Source: Diphasiastrum complanatum (Eukaryota; Streptophyta; Lycopodiopsida; Lycopodiales; Lycopodiaceae). From it: DNA of 64,000 bases. The DNA is taken from the NCBI GenBank assembly GCA_029204225.1, contig CM055106.1, positions 10,659,575-10,723,574 on the forward strand. The letters run 5' to 3'. Both the position numbers and the translations under genes were made by a program. Positions 50,751 through 62,846 of the stretch are shown piece by piece. The notes under the pieces were generated by a model. The model saw only the letters and a program-made list of their open reading frames with translations, was not told the origin of the DNA and did not search any database. Every line of letters starts with the position of its first letter. The first letter of the stretch is position 1.

Positions 50751-51405
50751 TGTTGGCTGATTCTGACGAATCCCCAAGATACTCGGACAGAGCAACTCAA
50801 GAGCACCTCTCACCTTAGACCGAGGAGGTCTCTGAGAAGATGAGATGAACGAAGACTGAGAGCCGAGTATGAGAGCCGAGAAATGCTAGTTAGGAATGGC
50901 AAGCAAGAACTGTGTAAACCTCATGGTGGATCCCGAAAGATGGAATGACCATGTAGGAACTAGTATTTCTAGGCAAAGTAATAAATGCAAGTAGACCCCT
51001 CTTAAAGAAAGTAGAGTGAGCCACCTTTTGATGGTGACCTCTAGTGGAGAGCATTATTCCACTTGTAATTTGTGAAATGTGGAAATTCCACTAGGATGCC
51101 ACCCAAGGAGCTCTCTTGCTTATTTAAGAGACTGCCTCTTTGTGAAGAGGAGAGTTTTGTGAATTGTATCTACTCCATGCTGAAATGAGAAGAGCTTCCA
51201 TGAGTTAGATGCATCCATTGAGCTCCTTGATCATGATGGTTTTCTTGAGTGATGCCCCTATGATCATGCCCTTCCATTCATATTGTGTGTGGTTGTGGAT
51301 TTAGAGTGGATTAGATTTCTTGTTTTCCTAGATGTGGATTAACTTTCAGTTCTTGTTGTGAATTAATGTAGGAATCAGCATTCAATGGCAATACCTGCTG
51401 CAACA
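50751..51405 (+). mobile_element. 5' LTR of element 6 (inserted in copia 5)
   Basis: Begins TGTTGGCTGATTC at 50751, directly after the copia integrase tail, and shares about 330 bp at high identity with 54734-55065. It contains a TATA-like TTATTTAAGAG (about 51120). The end is set at CTGCAACA (51405), which pairs with the TGTTG start as short terminal repeats; an end at 51429 (CATAACA) is an alternative. No standard PBS was recognised after either end. Confidence 0.65.
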
Positions 51406-51708
51406 GTGTTCTTGAGCAGATCCATAACAGTTCTCATCTATAGTCTACCTTGCAAACGAACTACCCTACCTGCAAAACGACCTACAAGAAACAACAACCG
51501 CAGGCAAATAGACTTGCTTGCAAATCTGTCTGAAAACCAACTTGCTTGCACCTGAACCTGCAAACCAACCAGCAAGCCACAACAATTGCAAACACAAATG
51601 CACAGTTGGCCAATCCATTTACGATCAGACTTGCTTTAGTATCAAACTGCAAAACTAGAGCCCACACCCATCAACTACACTCCTTCAGCCGCCCCGTCAT
51701 GCTCCATT

Positions 51709-52172
51709 TCTTTCATATCTCAGTTGACGCTTTCCTTCATATCTCAACCGACGCTTCCCTTTATATCTCAGCCGACGCTTTCTTTCATATCTCAACCAAC
51801 GCTTCCCTTCATATCTTCACCGACGCTTCCTTTCAAATCTCAACCGACGCTTTTTTTTTTAAATCTCAACCGACATTTTTTTTTCAAATCTCAATCGACA
51901 TTTTTTTTCAGATCTCGACCAACTGGTTCACGTCAGATCTTGACCAACGAGTTTTCGATCAGATCTCGACCGATGGGTTCGCATATGATCTCGACCGACG
52001 AGTTTGCGTCAGATCTCGACTGACTGGTTTGCGTCAGATCTCGACCGACATGTTCACGTCAGATATCAACCGACGAATTTTTGATCAGATCTTGACTGAT
52101 GGATTTGCGTCAGATCTCGACCAACGGTTCTGGGTCCAATCTCGACCGATGGGATTCCTCACCATCTCAACT
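51709..52172. repeat. 24-27-bp minisatellite, unit ATCTCAACCGACGCTTTC
   Basis: About 19 tandem units. The left half has 24-bp units (TATCTCAACCGACGCTTCCC type), the right half 25-27-bp units (AGATCTCGACCGACGAGTTTGCG type). Poly-T tracts interrupt the middle. Eight units keep ACCGAC or GCCGAC. It lies in the leader between the element 6 LTR and its gag relic. Ser-Gln-Pro-Thr-Leu repeats in translation are artefacts. Confidence 0.92.
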
Positions 52173-52528
52173 GACCAACTCCATGCTAGACCATAGAACT
52201 TTCAAACGACACCTCTGATTGGCATTTCGACTGAACCACCATCTCCCCAAAGCCTTAGAGGCTGGAAAAAAAAAAAAGACATGAACACCAAAAAAATTTC
52301 AAAAAAATAAAACTCATACCACTAGAAAGCAATTTTCATTCTGAGTCTCCACCTTCACTTCCTTCAATACTCTAAAAAATCCAAAAATACTAGAAACACA
52401 TACCCAGTCCAAAAATGACACAACAGTACCCAATGGCCGACAATACAGATCCTGAAATCCCTGAAGATTATCCATACGAGATCAGGTCCCCTGTAGCTGA
52501 ACAAATCAGACGTCATAGGTTCTACTGA
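52173..52528. other. Element 6 leader, no coding
   Basis: Non-coding stretch between the minisatellite and the gag relic, with several A-rich tracts (about 52270 and 52300). Confidence 0.4.
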
Positions 52529-52972
52529 ATGTGGGCCCAAATACACGAGCTATCTACAAACCCATTCGAGAGACAAGAACATGATAGATCTGAGTCTTCA
52601 CGAGCACGAGCCTATTCTTATGGTGTTGACTCCTCTCGTGCCAGAACCAACCTAAATGGTGCTTCTGCTACCCACAGTGCTCATCTTGAAAGACGTACAC
52701 CCAAGTTAGATCTACTAAAGTTTGACGGTAGTTTGGACCCCCAATGATTTTTGCAAATCTTTGAGAATGCATGTGATGTGTATGACGAAACATCTCCTGC
52801 TGCTATGGTCCAATTGTTTTCAATGACTATGATCACTAAAGCACGTGATTGGTTTTTCAACCTTGATTGTGAAGAAAAGACAGACTGGTCAATTTTAAAA
52901 GAGTCCTTTGTCAAGCTTTTTAAGCCCTTTCGCTTGATCGAGAGCCCTTTTGTCAAATCGAGTAATATTTGA
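52529..52972 (+). pseudogene. Gypsy-type gag relic in element 6
   Basis: PKLDLLKFDGSLDPQ, a stop at 52745, then FLQIFENACDVYDETSPAAMVQLFSMTMITKARDWFFNLD and DWSILKESFVKLFKPFR. This is the Retrotrans_gag domain of Ty3/gypsy elements, preceded by a Ser/Arg/Ala-rich N-terminal part. The frame ends at 52972. No protease or pol follows, so element 6 may be a large non-autonomous derivative, or pol has been lost. Confidence 0.75.
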
Positions 52973-54733
52973 CAAGGGCATGTTAGAGTAAGAATTATTA
53001 CTCTACAAAACAAATTGAATATTGCAATTATCAAGGTACATTATCAATGTTGATGAATGCCAGTTTTGTTCGACAAGTGCTATACAGTTCTCAATCTTTG
53101 TAACGTTTGTTTATTTCCTTGTTTCTCTTCACCTATTTTGTGTGATTGATTTTTGCATGAGAAATAGCTACTGCACAAGAGTCTTCCGTAAAGCATCTCA
53201 CGAACACATTTTCATTCATCTATCCATCTTCAGATTACCTTGTATAGCAGTTTAGAATTTTTGAGAAATATGAGAAGTATATATCACGTCCAAGTTGATT
53301 CCTACATCTCATTGCCATATTCATCTTCGAGTCAACTACAACAAGATCGAAAAAAATTTAGTTAAAATTTGTTCAATCTTTAGTCCAGTCCCATGTTCAA
53401 CGTGTTTCAACTATGTGTTCCACACGCCGATCCAATCCTGAACATGAACAATTACCAGACCGAATCCCCACCAACAGATTTTTTGGGGGGGAAGAGAGTG
53501 GATCTACTTGGATCCATTGGAGTAGTTACATTGCCAACAACAACATCAGCAAGTTCGACAGCCAAGATCACAAGTCAAATATGAAAACGACAAGGCTAAG
53601 AAGACAAATGGGCAATTCAAAGATACTTAATCAAAAGAAGTATCCCAATCATAACGAGGATCCTTCAGAAAGGGAAACACAAGCATTGGAAAATCAGTCT
53701 CCTTCTTCAACCGACCTCTTGCCATACTTGTGCGCCCATTCTCATGCCTATCATTCACACCATCTACCGTTGTCACCACCATCCTTCCTTCCACCTGTCT
53801 GTTTATTATCAGTTCATTGTTCTTTTGAGAAATTCTTGGTTTTGATAGTCTTACTGAAGCAGCTGATGGATCATTGCAAGTGTCTTGTGGAGACTAACTG
53901 CCACTTACAATGGATGATCAGTCAAAAGAAGACCTACAAAAGCAGATGAAGCAGCTAGAAGACATCAGACAAAGAAGATGAGGAGGAAAGGACAAAATTT
54001 TAGCAACAGATGAGTCAGATCAGCCTTGATCAAAAGAAGCTCTCTGGAGCAATGATAGTTGAATCCCTTCATATAAAGCTCAAAGAGATCCAAAAGTAAT
54101 GGATCAAAAGAAAGAGCTGTAAAAAAAAAAAAAAATGAAGACAACCGTAAACCTGCAAATAAAGTGAGCTCCTCACCCAACAAGTGGTGGTCAAAGCTCG
54201 ACATTGCAAGGGTTTAAGGCTGCAACTGTAGAACTATCAGTGCCTTCACCCTTCCACCAGGCCTTCATCATGTTTCCTTAACATTACCAAACCGTCCATC
54301 CAAAACTATTTCTACCACCAAATTTTTGATGATGAGTCCATCCCCTTGAGACTGATAATCAAAGCTTGTACAACCTGCAGATCGAAGGTTTTCCTTGAGA
54401 CTGGAACTTCAGCTGAGAGAAGAACCACAGAGACACCCAGAATAAAATGGAGGATATAGTCTTCCCAGAAGTTAGTACCTGTCAAGAAACCAGAGATGAA
54501 ACCGTCAATGGCAGATACAAGTGATAAAAAGGACATGAGGAAGCACAATTGCAGCAATTTGTGGAAAAACAGTTTTTGTGATAAAGACTGGCGACAACAA
54601 AAACTTGGTTTTATGCAAGTGAATGAGGATCTACGCTTTTCCAAGTGCCGATTGAAGATGCCAATGCGGAAACGGAGTGACATCATCCAATATGAGTTGC
54701 AATGGGTCTTGCAACACATTAGGAGTGGAATGA
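52973..54733. other. Element 6 internal region, non-coding
   Basis: No pol motif. A possible LTR start lies at 52983 (TGTTAGAGTAAG after GACAAGGGCA), including a short palindrome AGAGTAA...TTACTCT. A 15-base A run lies at 54120-54135. A plus-strand frame of 178 codons at 53413-53949 shows no known domain. The last bases, AGGAGTGGAATGA (54721-54733), look like the polypurine tract before the 3' LTR. Confidence 0.45.
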
Positions 54734-55135
54734 TGTTGGCTGATTCAAACGAATCCCCAAGATACTCGGACAGAGCAACTCAAGAGCACCTCTCACCTTA
54801 GACCGAGGAGGTCTCTGAGAAGACGAGACGAATGAAGATTGAGAGCCGAGTACGAGAGCCGAGAAATGCTAGTTAGGAATGGCAAGCAAGAACTGTGTAA
54901 ACCTCATGGTGGATCCCGAAAGATGGAATGACCATGTAGGAACTAGTATATCTAGGTAAAGTAATAAATGCAAGTAGACCCCTCTTAAAGAAAGTAGAGT
55001 GAGCCACCTTTTGATGGTGACCTCTAGTGGAGAGCATTATTCCACTTATAATTTGTGAAATGTGGAAGTTTCTATCATTGTTGTGGATTTAGGGTTAATG
55101 GATGTAGTGTTAATGGATGTAGTGTTAGATCCTCC
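54734..55135 (+). mobile_element. 3' LTR of element 6, internally deleted
   Basis: Starts TGTTGGCTGATTC and follows the 5' LTR closely for about 330 bp. It then lacks about 200 bp corresponding to 51088-51290, including the TATA region, and resumes with TTGTGGATTTAGGG. The end near 55135 is approximate. A small tandem repeat TTAATGGATGTAGTG lies at about 55095-55125. Confidence 0.65.
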
Positions 55136-55171
55136 ATTCATGTTGAAATCTGAACTATAATATTGTTGTCG

Positions 55172-55411
55172 TCAATTGGAGGTGGCAGCAGCAGGAGAAC
55201 CTGATGGTATTGTCCTTGGTAGGCGTGGAATAGGTGCCACGGTCTCTTCTTCTTCAAAAGTATCCTCCTCTTGAAACCCTTCAGGCATCGTGGTGTCGAA
55301 CTGCTTTGGTGAGTTTACAGTTGTGTCGACCCGAAGTGTGGCTGGGCTACCTTGTGTCCTTCGCCTAGGAGGGTCCTTCGCCCAGCTACTGTCATAAATG
55401 CATTTTTTCAC
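55172..55411 (-). CDS. Short unrecognised frame, 3' of gypsy pol
   Basis: 79 residues, Pro/Thr/Glu-rich (EGFQEEDTFEEEETVAPIPRLPR). It lies in the 3' region of the minus-strand gypsy element and could be a remnant of an extra frame or LTR sequence. No domain is recognised. The neighbouring region 55440-55640 repeats the word GCGAAGGTT three times. Confidence 0.25.
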   Translation of the reverse strand: MKKCIYDSSWAKDPPRRRTQGSPATLRVDTTVNSPKQFDTTMPEGFQEEDTFEEEETVAPIPRLPRTIPSGSPAAATSN

Positions 55412-55885
55412 AATCTGAACCTATGGACAACCTAATTTTGACATTTTAAGATCATCTAGTAGGTCAGCGAAGGTTCATAATGAGGTTATGATGCTCGGCG
55501 AAGGTTTCCAAAATGGCATATCACTGAACATTCGCCTAACTCAAAAATTGAATTTTCTCTTGTCAGGAACCTTTGTCCACCTCAATTTAGATAAATCAAG
55601 GGTGGATGTACAGTCTGAGAGCTCAGCGAAGGTTTCTGATACTGTATTGGCCAAATTTGCCCATAACAGTGGTTTTCTAAGGCATTTTCCATCAAAAATT
55701 CTATGCTTTCTTTTTCCTATGCTAACAACTTCCTGACTTTTGCTCATCAGTCTTTCCTAAAAAAAAAAAATTTTGTAACTGTCTTTTTCCAAAAAAGTCA
55801 GCAAATTAAATACTGAAAACAAAAACTGAAAAACAAATAAAATTAAAATATATTGAGATCAGGCTTGCTGAACCGGCAGAGCAGG

Positions 55886-56900
55886 CTACCAAAACTTGCG
55901 TAATCGACTGCCATTTACCGGAGTATCAAATCGATTTCCATCCAAGTGCTCAAGAATTACTGCTCCATAGTTCAGGATTTCCTTCACTTTATACGGGCCT
56001 TCCCTAGTAAACTTCAACTTACCCTTGATCAGCTTGGTTTTGTACATCAATGCAAGATCTCCTACTTCCAGATCTTTCTTGTGCAATCGACGATCGTGCC
56101 ATGCCTTGCGGTGGGCCTTCTCTGCTGCTAAGGGATTAACTGCCATCAATCGGGTTTCACATAATTGTGCAACGCTTCATGACGGAGTTGTAAAGACATA
56201 TCATCATTTAATCGTTCCGTTGCTGCTATGCGTAAAGATGGGATTAAAAATTCAATTGGCATAATAGCATCTTGACCATAACAGTTGAAAAGGTGTTTGA
56301 TTTGTACTATTTTTGTAAGCGGTTCTGAATGCCCATAATGCTGCATATAGTTTATGTTCCCAATTAGACCGACTCGCTTTAACTGTCTTTGTCATAATGG
56401 TGTAGAGAATCTTATTGGAAGATTCAGCTTGGCCATTCCCTCTGGGATAATAGGGAGTACTAAATCTGTGTATAACAATAAAATCTTCCAGTAAACACTT
56501 TATTGTTTGATTAACAAAGTGTGTACCCCGATCACTGACAATTTCAATCGGACATCCAAATCTGATTATAATATTTTCATATAGAAACTTGGCCGTAGAT
56601 TTCGCATCAGCCACTTTGACAGCTTTGGCTTCAACCCACTTGGTCATATAATCAGTTGCGACGATAATGTATCGGGCCTGAGATCCTTGCGTAGTAGGAT
56701 GAATAGGACCAACGTAATCCAGTCCCCATTTTTCAAACGGTGCTTGCGATAAAACCGGATGTAATTTTGTCGAGTAGGCCGTCGTGCTCGCTGGCAAACA
56801 TCACATGTCTGAATAAAATTTTCTGTGTCTTTATGAAGCGTAGGTCACCAACATTCAGATTGTAAAAGTTTGCGAACAATAATATCTGTAGAGAAGTGTC
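55886..56900 (-). pseudogene. Gypsy element 8: integrase
   Basis: Core at 56252-56797 with GLDYVGP, DRGTHFVNQ and GQAESSNK supplying the D, D and E. The HHCC zinc-binding part upstream (about 56780-56960) is broken by frameshifts. The C-terminal part (55886-56149) reads KAWHDRR...DLEVGDLALMYKTKLIKGKLKFTREGPYKV...GAVILEHLDG, the DNA-binding end, with VNGSRLRKFW at the stop. It lacks a chromodomain, unlike the relic at 43443-43998, and resembles Athila/Tat-type gypsy integrases. Confidence 0.9.
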
Positions 56901-58542
56901 CTCCACCCATGCCATCATGTGAAAACATGATTAAATCTGGTACTTCATGCGATAAAACACATCTTCGTAAAATATTATCTGATTCACGACGATACAATTG
57001 CCCTGCAATTAATTGATAAGGTTGAGCCTTATGACTCAATTGTCTTTTCTGTACTTTTGTCAAAGAGTCATTCGGTTGTCCTAGCATCAGGTACTCAACA
57101 ATATCTGCCGCCCACTCAGGTACTACTTCAACATAGAACAATGCAGCATCTGGCAGTTCATCATCCACTTCAATATTAACTGGTGCGGATTCAATTCGCG
57201 AAACGTGATCGGCTAGATAATGTTGCTTCTCTTTTCTGACCACAATTCGAAAGTCAAATTCAGTCAATAATAATAACCATCTTGCAATACGTCTAGTATT
57301 ACACGTCTTATATACCAAGTAAAGTAACGTTGATGATCCGTATAAAATGCAAAGTGCGTTTCCATAAGGTAGTGACAAAATTTTCGAACAGAAAAAATCA
57401 TGGCTAACGCTTCACGTTCTGTTGTTGAATAATTCTTCTCTGAATTTGTAAGCTGTCTGCTTGCAAATCGTATAGGATAATCCTTCTTATAGTCACCTGG
57501 CTGCGTCAAAACTGATCCAATGGCGTATATTGAGGCATCCATATGAACATGAAACTCTAATGTCCAATCTGGAGAACGTAGTATTGGTGCTGAAGATAAT
57601 GCTTTTTTAAACTTTTCAAAGGCTTCTAATGCCTCTACTGTCCAAATAGGAACAATAGTTAGTTTGTATATAGGTCGTGCTAAATCCGCAAGGAAGATAA
57701 TAAAAATTCGATAGTAGTTCGCATGATCCCATAAACACATAAACTCCTCGAATTGTTGCTGGCGGTGGCAATTCCACAATAACTTTGATCTTAGAATAAT
57801 CGGTGGCAGTACCATGTCTTGATATCACATGTCCAAGCACAACTCCGTGCGAAATCCATATCTGGCATTTTTCTGGATTTAGAGAAATCTGATATTTGCG
57901 GCATCTTTCAAATACTTTCTCCAATCGATCCAGGTGGTCTGTATCTGTACTATGAACTCCCAAGTCGTCCAAGTAAATTTCAAGGAATTTTTGCAGATAA
58001 TCTTTAAAGGCAAATTGCATTACTCTTTGGAATGAACTTGGTGTATTACAGAGTCCAAACGACATTACTTTGTAAGCATAGGTGCCCCATTCTGTTGCAA
58101 AAGCAGTTTTGTGGCGATCGGTAGGTGCAATCTTAACCTGGTTGTAACCACTAAATCCATCCAGGAAACTATAAGCTTCCGCTCCAGCAAGGCAATCCAA
58201 AATGCTTTCAGTAAAAGGTAACGAAAAGTGATCCTTCCGTGTCACTTTATTCAATGCTTTGAGATACATACAGATTCGCAATTTCTCATTTTTCTTAAGA
58301 ACAATGACAATCGGTGAAATCCATTCGGTATGCTCGATCTCATAAATGAAATTGGCGTCAAGCAATCTCTGAAGTTCTTTCTTTATCAAATCTGCCACAT
58401 TAGGATTACAGCGATAGAACTTTGTAACCTTTGGTACTGCATCAGGTACTAAAGGTATGGTATGTTCAATCACTGATGTCGGAATACCCTTCAAATCTTG
58501 ATAAGTCCATGCAAAGCAATCTTGATACTTAATAAGTAACAT
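56845..58542 (-). pseudogene. Gypsy element 8: reverse transcriptase and RNase H
   Basis: RT (57616-58542): LQRLLDANFIYEIEHTEWISPIV, LDGFSGYNQV, and the catalytic LEIYLDDLGVHS. RNase H follows in other frames: FHVHMDASIYAIGSVLTQP, EKNYSTTEREALAMIF and FAFYTDHQ provide the D-E-D residues, and RIVVRKEKQHYLADHVSRI its end (about 57215). Frameshifts lie near 57700 and 57330. The order PR-RT-RH-INT is the Ty3/gypsy arrangement. Confidence 0.92.
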
Positions 58543-58566
58543 GCGGAGTGCTTGATACTGTTCAAG

Positions 58567-58791
58567 TTATCCGTAGGCCTTTGGTGTTTCTAGTAAGTCC
58601 ATCACGATGAAAGTAATGACGAACTGTACTCCTGCAATCCTGACAAGTATATCTTCCACCATTCCTTGTGGACGAGCTGTCATTTGATCAGCTAGCTTAA
58701 TAGCAAAAGTAGCAGGTTTAATCTTTGTAAGGCCCCATTTTGTACATAGCTTTGTAGAAATCAGGTTAACTCCTGAACCACCATCTATCAC
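58567..58791 (-). pseudogene. Gypsy element 8: retropepsin-like protease
   Basis: MIDGGSGVNLISTKLCTKWGL contains the D-G-G-S-G motif typical of the Athila/Tat-type gypsy protease, followed by ATFAIKLADQ and IVMDLLETPKAYG. A stop at 58567 separates it from the RT frame, only about 25 bp away. Confidence 0.8.
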
Positions 58792-58813
58792 GACTGCTTC
58801 TTTAGAAAATTGT

Positions 58814-59750
58814 CTATGTTGTATTGCAGAGTGATATTCTTTCGTTCACTTTCCCAAGCAGCTCCAACATGGAGTACATCGTTAGATTCTTCAAATCCAG
58901 CACAAAATGGACTTCTGGTTCTTCTTGAGCTAACTTTTGCGCTAAGACTTCTTTTGCTTTCGGCACCAATTTTAGGAACTCTCCCAATGAAATATTGATC
59001 TTGCTAGACAAAATGTTCATGAGTAATTCTGTATGCGGTGCTTCCGGTTCAGTCATGTTGAAGGATTCTTCGTGATGATGTAATTGATCATTCATATCCG
59101 TACGTAAATTTCTTGGAGGCTGCAATGGTGAAGACCGAACTTTAGTTGTTACTTTAGCAGCTTCAAGTTTCTCTTCTTCTTGCAGATGTTTAATCCACTG
59201 TCTCATATCCTAATATCTTCGTTTTTCTGCATTAAGATTTGGATAGACTCCGATGTTGTTGGTGTATCGTTCAATGATATAGAATTAGCAGGTATTGGAT
59301 CCACTACTAGTTCTTTTTGCTTTTGTGCTTTGGTGACCACCATCAAGGGTGCACTTGGTTTATTCTGAGCTACTGATCCTTGCTTGTTTTCATATTTACA
59401 GGTGCTGTAGCTGGTGGTGGCTTTGGTCTTGCTGGACAGTCTTTATAGCAAAAAGTGGTGCTCTGGTCCAATTTCTCGAGGCTTGTTGTTGAGCAACAGC
59501 ATATATGGCATACTGTTATGAAGATCCACCTTCTTGATCATTACCATATCTCCATTGCTCAGCACTTCCGTAAGGTTCTGGTTCCATCAAATTGGCAGGA
59601 GGAGCGGAGTGTTTTGGTGGGGCTGGCAAAGCTAAACGTTTTGGGTATCCAAGAGTAGATTGTTGCAGTCTTGTTGCTGGATTTCCTCCATACTGTGGAT
59701 TTCGATATCCCATCTGGGCATACCGTTGCTAGCTTCATGTGTGTTATAGA
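58814..59750 (-). pseudogene. Gypsy element 8: gag-protease linker and gag end
   Basis: The frame 58814-59206 (LKLVPKAKEVLAQKLAQEEPEV, MYSMLELLGKVNERI) is the linker before the protease. Upstream to about 59750, broken frames are Pro/Gln/Tyr-rich (MGYRNPQYGG, LALPAPPKHSAPP) and likely come from the gag C-terminus. The core gag domain and the 5' LTR are missing; the sequence changes to a CACTA relic by 59868. Confidence 0.65.
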
Positions 59751-59867
59751 CAAATTGCTCTAATCTCATTATATTTTTAATTCATGCATTGCGAGAAACT
59801 ATATATAACTAATTTTGTCGCAATTTGCTCAGGAAAATAATGCTTCCAAATAATACCATGGCGGCGT

Positions 59868-60290
59868 TTGGGGTTGGCGATGGATGATGTGAATCCATTC
59901 AGTTTGCGCTCCACATCATGGTCCACTTGGCCGGTTGTCCTTGTAAATTACAACACCCCCCCTTGGCTAAATATAAAGAAGGAGCACCTAATGCTCATCC
60001 TTCTCATCTCGGAAAAATACAAGGCAAAAAATATGGACATGTATATGGCTCCCTTGATAGATGAGCTAAAGATTCTATCATGCAAGGAATTCAAGTGAGC
60101 AATATATCAAGACCATTGAGATAAAGAGATTTTGTGGTAAAGGGGATCTTGAGGACGATGCACAACTGTCCTGGATATGGGGAATGTTCAGGTGGGATCT
60201 TTTGTTATCATATCGAAAAGCAAATGCTTAGTCTCACATTTAGCTACCAGAGATACAAGAAAATTGAAGGTACATGGCTACCACTGGATC
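59868..60290 (+). pseudogene. CACTA (En/Spm) TNP2 transposase relic
   Basis: DDVNPFSLRSTSWSTWPVVLVNYNTPPWLNIKKEHLMLILLI matches the highly conserved TNP2 segment of plant CACTA transposases, followed by MDMYMAPLIDELKIL and, after a break at about 60098-60134, LRTMHNCPGYGECSG. Only this central domain is seen; terminal CACTA repeats were not found. It abuts the truncated 5' end of gypsy element 8. Confidence 0.85.
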
Positions 60291-61227
60291 AAGACTTTGA
60301 ACTAAATGGTCACACAAACCGAATGGAGATAAACATTATCTACAATGAGGAATATTTGACTATGGTTGAGGTGGAAGAGTATTGGGAGCTTGATTTTATC
60401 ATAACAAAGCTCATGCTATTACAATCCAATCTACCAACATATTTCAAATTTATCATCAACGGAAGACTCGTAAGTACTTTATGTTTATTGCCATTTCAAA
60501 ATAGAACAAAATTATAGAAAATGTCATCATTTACAATTGCACATTCACTAATATTTGCCATGTCATAGATGCGAAAAAGACAAGAGCTGATAACGTGCTG
60601 CAAAGATCTACCTACAACAATCACCATTGTGGGAGAACAATAGTTTCAAATAAACTTTAGTAAAATTTGTGTATACACTCTTTCATTCAATAAATAAAAG
60701 CCCAAGTTGGGCATCTATACATGTATTTTGTGCTCCCAAATTCATAAACTGGAGCAACATTTGATATATCGATGTATATTTTTCTATGAAGTCTATACAT
60801 GTATTTTCGTTCTATGCTATCTATATTTTTTCTGATCTTAATTTAGTACAACTACATCATCCTTGGCACCATCATCAATTACGGGAGGCTGAAGCCTTAC
60901 TTAGAATTTGCTTTGCACAGGAACACAGATCATGCCACACAGTAACACAGACAGAAAACACTCTCCTCAGCAAGCTCACATAGCAACTGTATTTCTCAAA
61001 ATGAAATTACATTGTACATATAGTTGTTCACTCAGACAACCCATGCATGACCCAGGTTGTCGTTTGCAGGACGCGTGTCCCATCGACTTGCCTTGTGGCG
61101 AGGCCAACTGATCCTTATCCACTGATAGGACCCACAGTATAGTAACACAGTGATTCTAACTTTAATCTTAACTCTCTCCCTTAAAGTAGAGTCACTTTTT
61201 ATACGGTCATATACATAGCTTCAAAGT
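60291..61227. other. Flank, probably including the 3' LTR of copia element 7
   Basis: 61173-61190 reads as a polypurine tract on the minus strand (AAGGGAGAGAG), so an LTR should lie to its left. Sequence such as GGGTCATGCATGGGTTGTC (minus, about 61040) is LTR-like, but neither LTR end was resolved. An open frame of 127 codons at 60134-60517 begins in the CACTA relic and has no further recognised domain. Confidence 0.4.
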
Positions 61228-62077
61228 CAACAAACTTTAAGTACAGAAAGCTTTGATCTAAATTTATCAAACTTTTCTCCAATAAGTGGCTTAGTGAAAA
61301 TATCAGCTAGTTGTTCTTCTGTGCTAAAATGAACAACATGAATTTCACGACTCAGCACCCTCTCACGTATGAAGTGATACTAAATCTCGATGTGTTTAGT
61401 TCTCACATGGAAAACTGAATTCTTTGCTAGCTGAATGCCACTCTGACTGTCGCTATGTAAAGTCGTGGGATTTTTCTGCTTCATGCCAATTTCTTCCAAG
61501 ATTTGTCTCAACCATTTAGCTTCATGTGCAGCACTACACATTGCCTTATACTCTGCTTCTGTGGTGGAAAGAGCAATTGTACTTTGCTTCTTACTAGACC
61601 AGGAAAAGCAACTACCACAAAACTGGAATATATATCCTTTGGTGGATCTACGATCATCATAGTCACCTCTCCAGTCCGCATCCACATAGCCACACAACTC
61701 AGGTAAACCATCATGCTTCCTATAAATCAAGCCATACTCTGAAGTGCCTTTCACATAAACTGACTTACAATGCCAACAACATAGCATATATCTGGTCTAG
61801 TCGTGGTAAGGTAAATCAAGCTCCCTACTAATTGCCTATACAGCGTAGCATCAAATGACTGTGACTCATCAAGCTTAGAAAGCTTTTTACTTGGTTCAAT
61901 AGGAGTGTCTACTGGTTTGCAATCCTGCAACCTAAACCTGTGCAGCAACTCTTTGACATACTTCACCTGTGTTAAACCCACTTCATGTCCTTTTTGCCAC
62001 AATTCTACTCCAAGGCAATAATGCATCAGGCTGAGATCTGTCATCTCAAATTGTTCCATGAGGTCTTTCTTGATCAT
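61228..62077 (-). pseudogene. Copia element 7: RT C-terminus and RNase H
   Basis: RT end: MEQFEMTDLSLMHYCLGVE, LHRFRLQDCKPVDTPIEPS, YRQLVGSLIYLTTTRPD. RNase H: CGYVDADWRGDYDDRRSTKGYIF, STTEAEYKAMCSAAHEAKWL, DSQSGIQLAKNSVFHVRTKHIEI, then a stop near 61380 and, beyond it, LADIFTKPL to a terminal stop at about 61228. A frameshift lies near 61760. Confidence 0.92.
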
Positions 62078-62846
62078 ATCTTATCATTTCTTGATTATTT
62101 CCCATAATAGTCAAGTCATCAACATAAAGAGCAATCAAAGCAACCATACCATCAAAGCATAAAACATATAGATTTGGATCAGAGTGTGTTCTCACCATCC
62201 CCTTTGAACGAAAGTAGGCATCAATCATGCTATACCACGCATGTGGTACTTGTTTAAGACCATAAAGCGCTTTCTTCAAGCGACATACTTTATTTTCCTG
62301 TCCTTTCGTTACAAAGCCTTCAAGTTGATCCATGAACACCTCTTCTTCTAACTCACCATTTAGAAAAGCAGATTTCACATCCATCTGATGCAAAGGCCAA
62401 CCAAAATGTGAAGCTAAAGCAACAAGTAGACGTAGAGTATTCCACTCACATACTGGCGCAAAGGTCTCCTCATAGTCGATGCCTTTATTTTGTGTGTACC
62501 CTTTGATCACCAATCTTGCCTTGTGCTTTGCTATACTACCATCTGCATGATACTTAGTCATGTATACTCATTTGCAACCAATGGGTTTCTTGCCAACTGG
62601 TGGTTCTACTAAGTCCCATGTGCTATGCTTAGCAATTGACTCCATCTCCTCTCCCATGGCCTTGACCCAAATGTCATCATCCTTTGCTTCACCATAAGTC
62701 GAAGGTTCTTTGCTTTGAATAATGCTAGATAAGAGAGCATAATTTGCTTCATACCTTTCAAGTACTATCTTCTCTCTTGTTGATCTTTGTAGCTCTCCCT
62801 GGCTAGATGATCCTGGAAAGTAATCTATATCGCGGCCCTCCAACAA
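62046..62846 (-). pseudogene. Copia element 7: reverse transcriptase N-terminal part
   Basis: From HSTWDLVEPPVGKKPIGCK, then a stop (Trp to stop) near 62565, then YHADGSIAKHKARLVIKGYTQ, DYEETFAPV, MDVKSAFLNGELEEEVFM, KALYGLKQVPHAWY and the catalytic LYVDDLTIMG. A small insertion with a repeated GATCATATCTTATCATTTC-like word near 62076-62095 shifts the frame after YVDD. Confidence 0.92.

Noticed and set aside
51546-52196. 216-codon plus-strand frame over the 24-bp minisatellite
   Set aside because: Repeat artefact; unit length is a multiple of three in the left half, and no start, domain or homologue is apparent.
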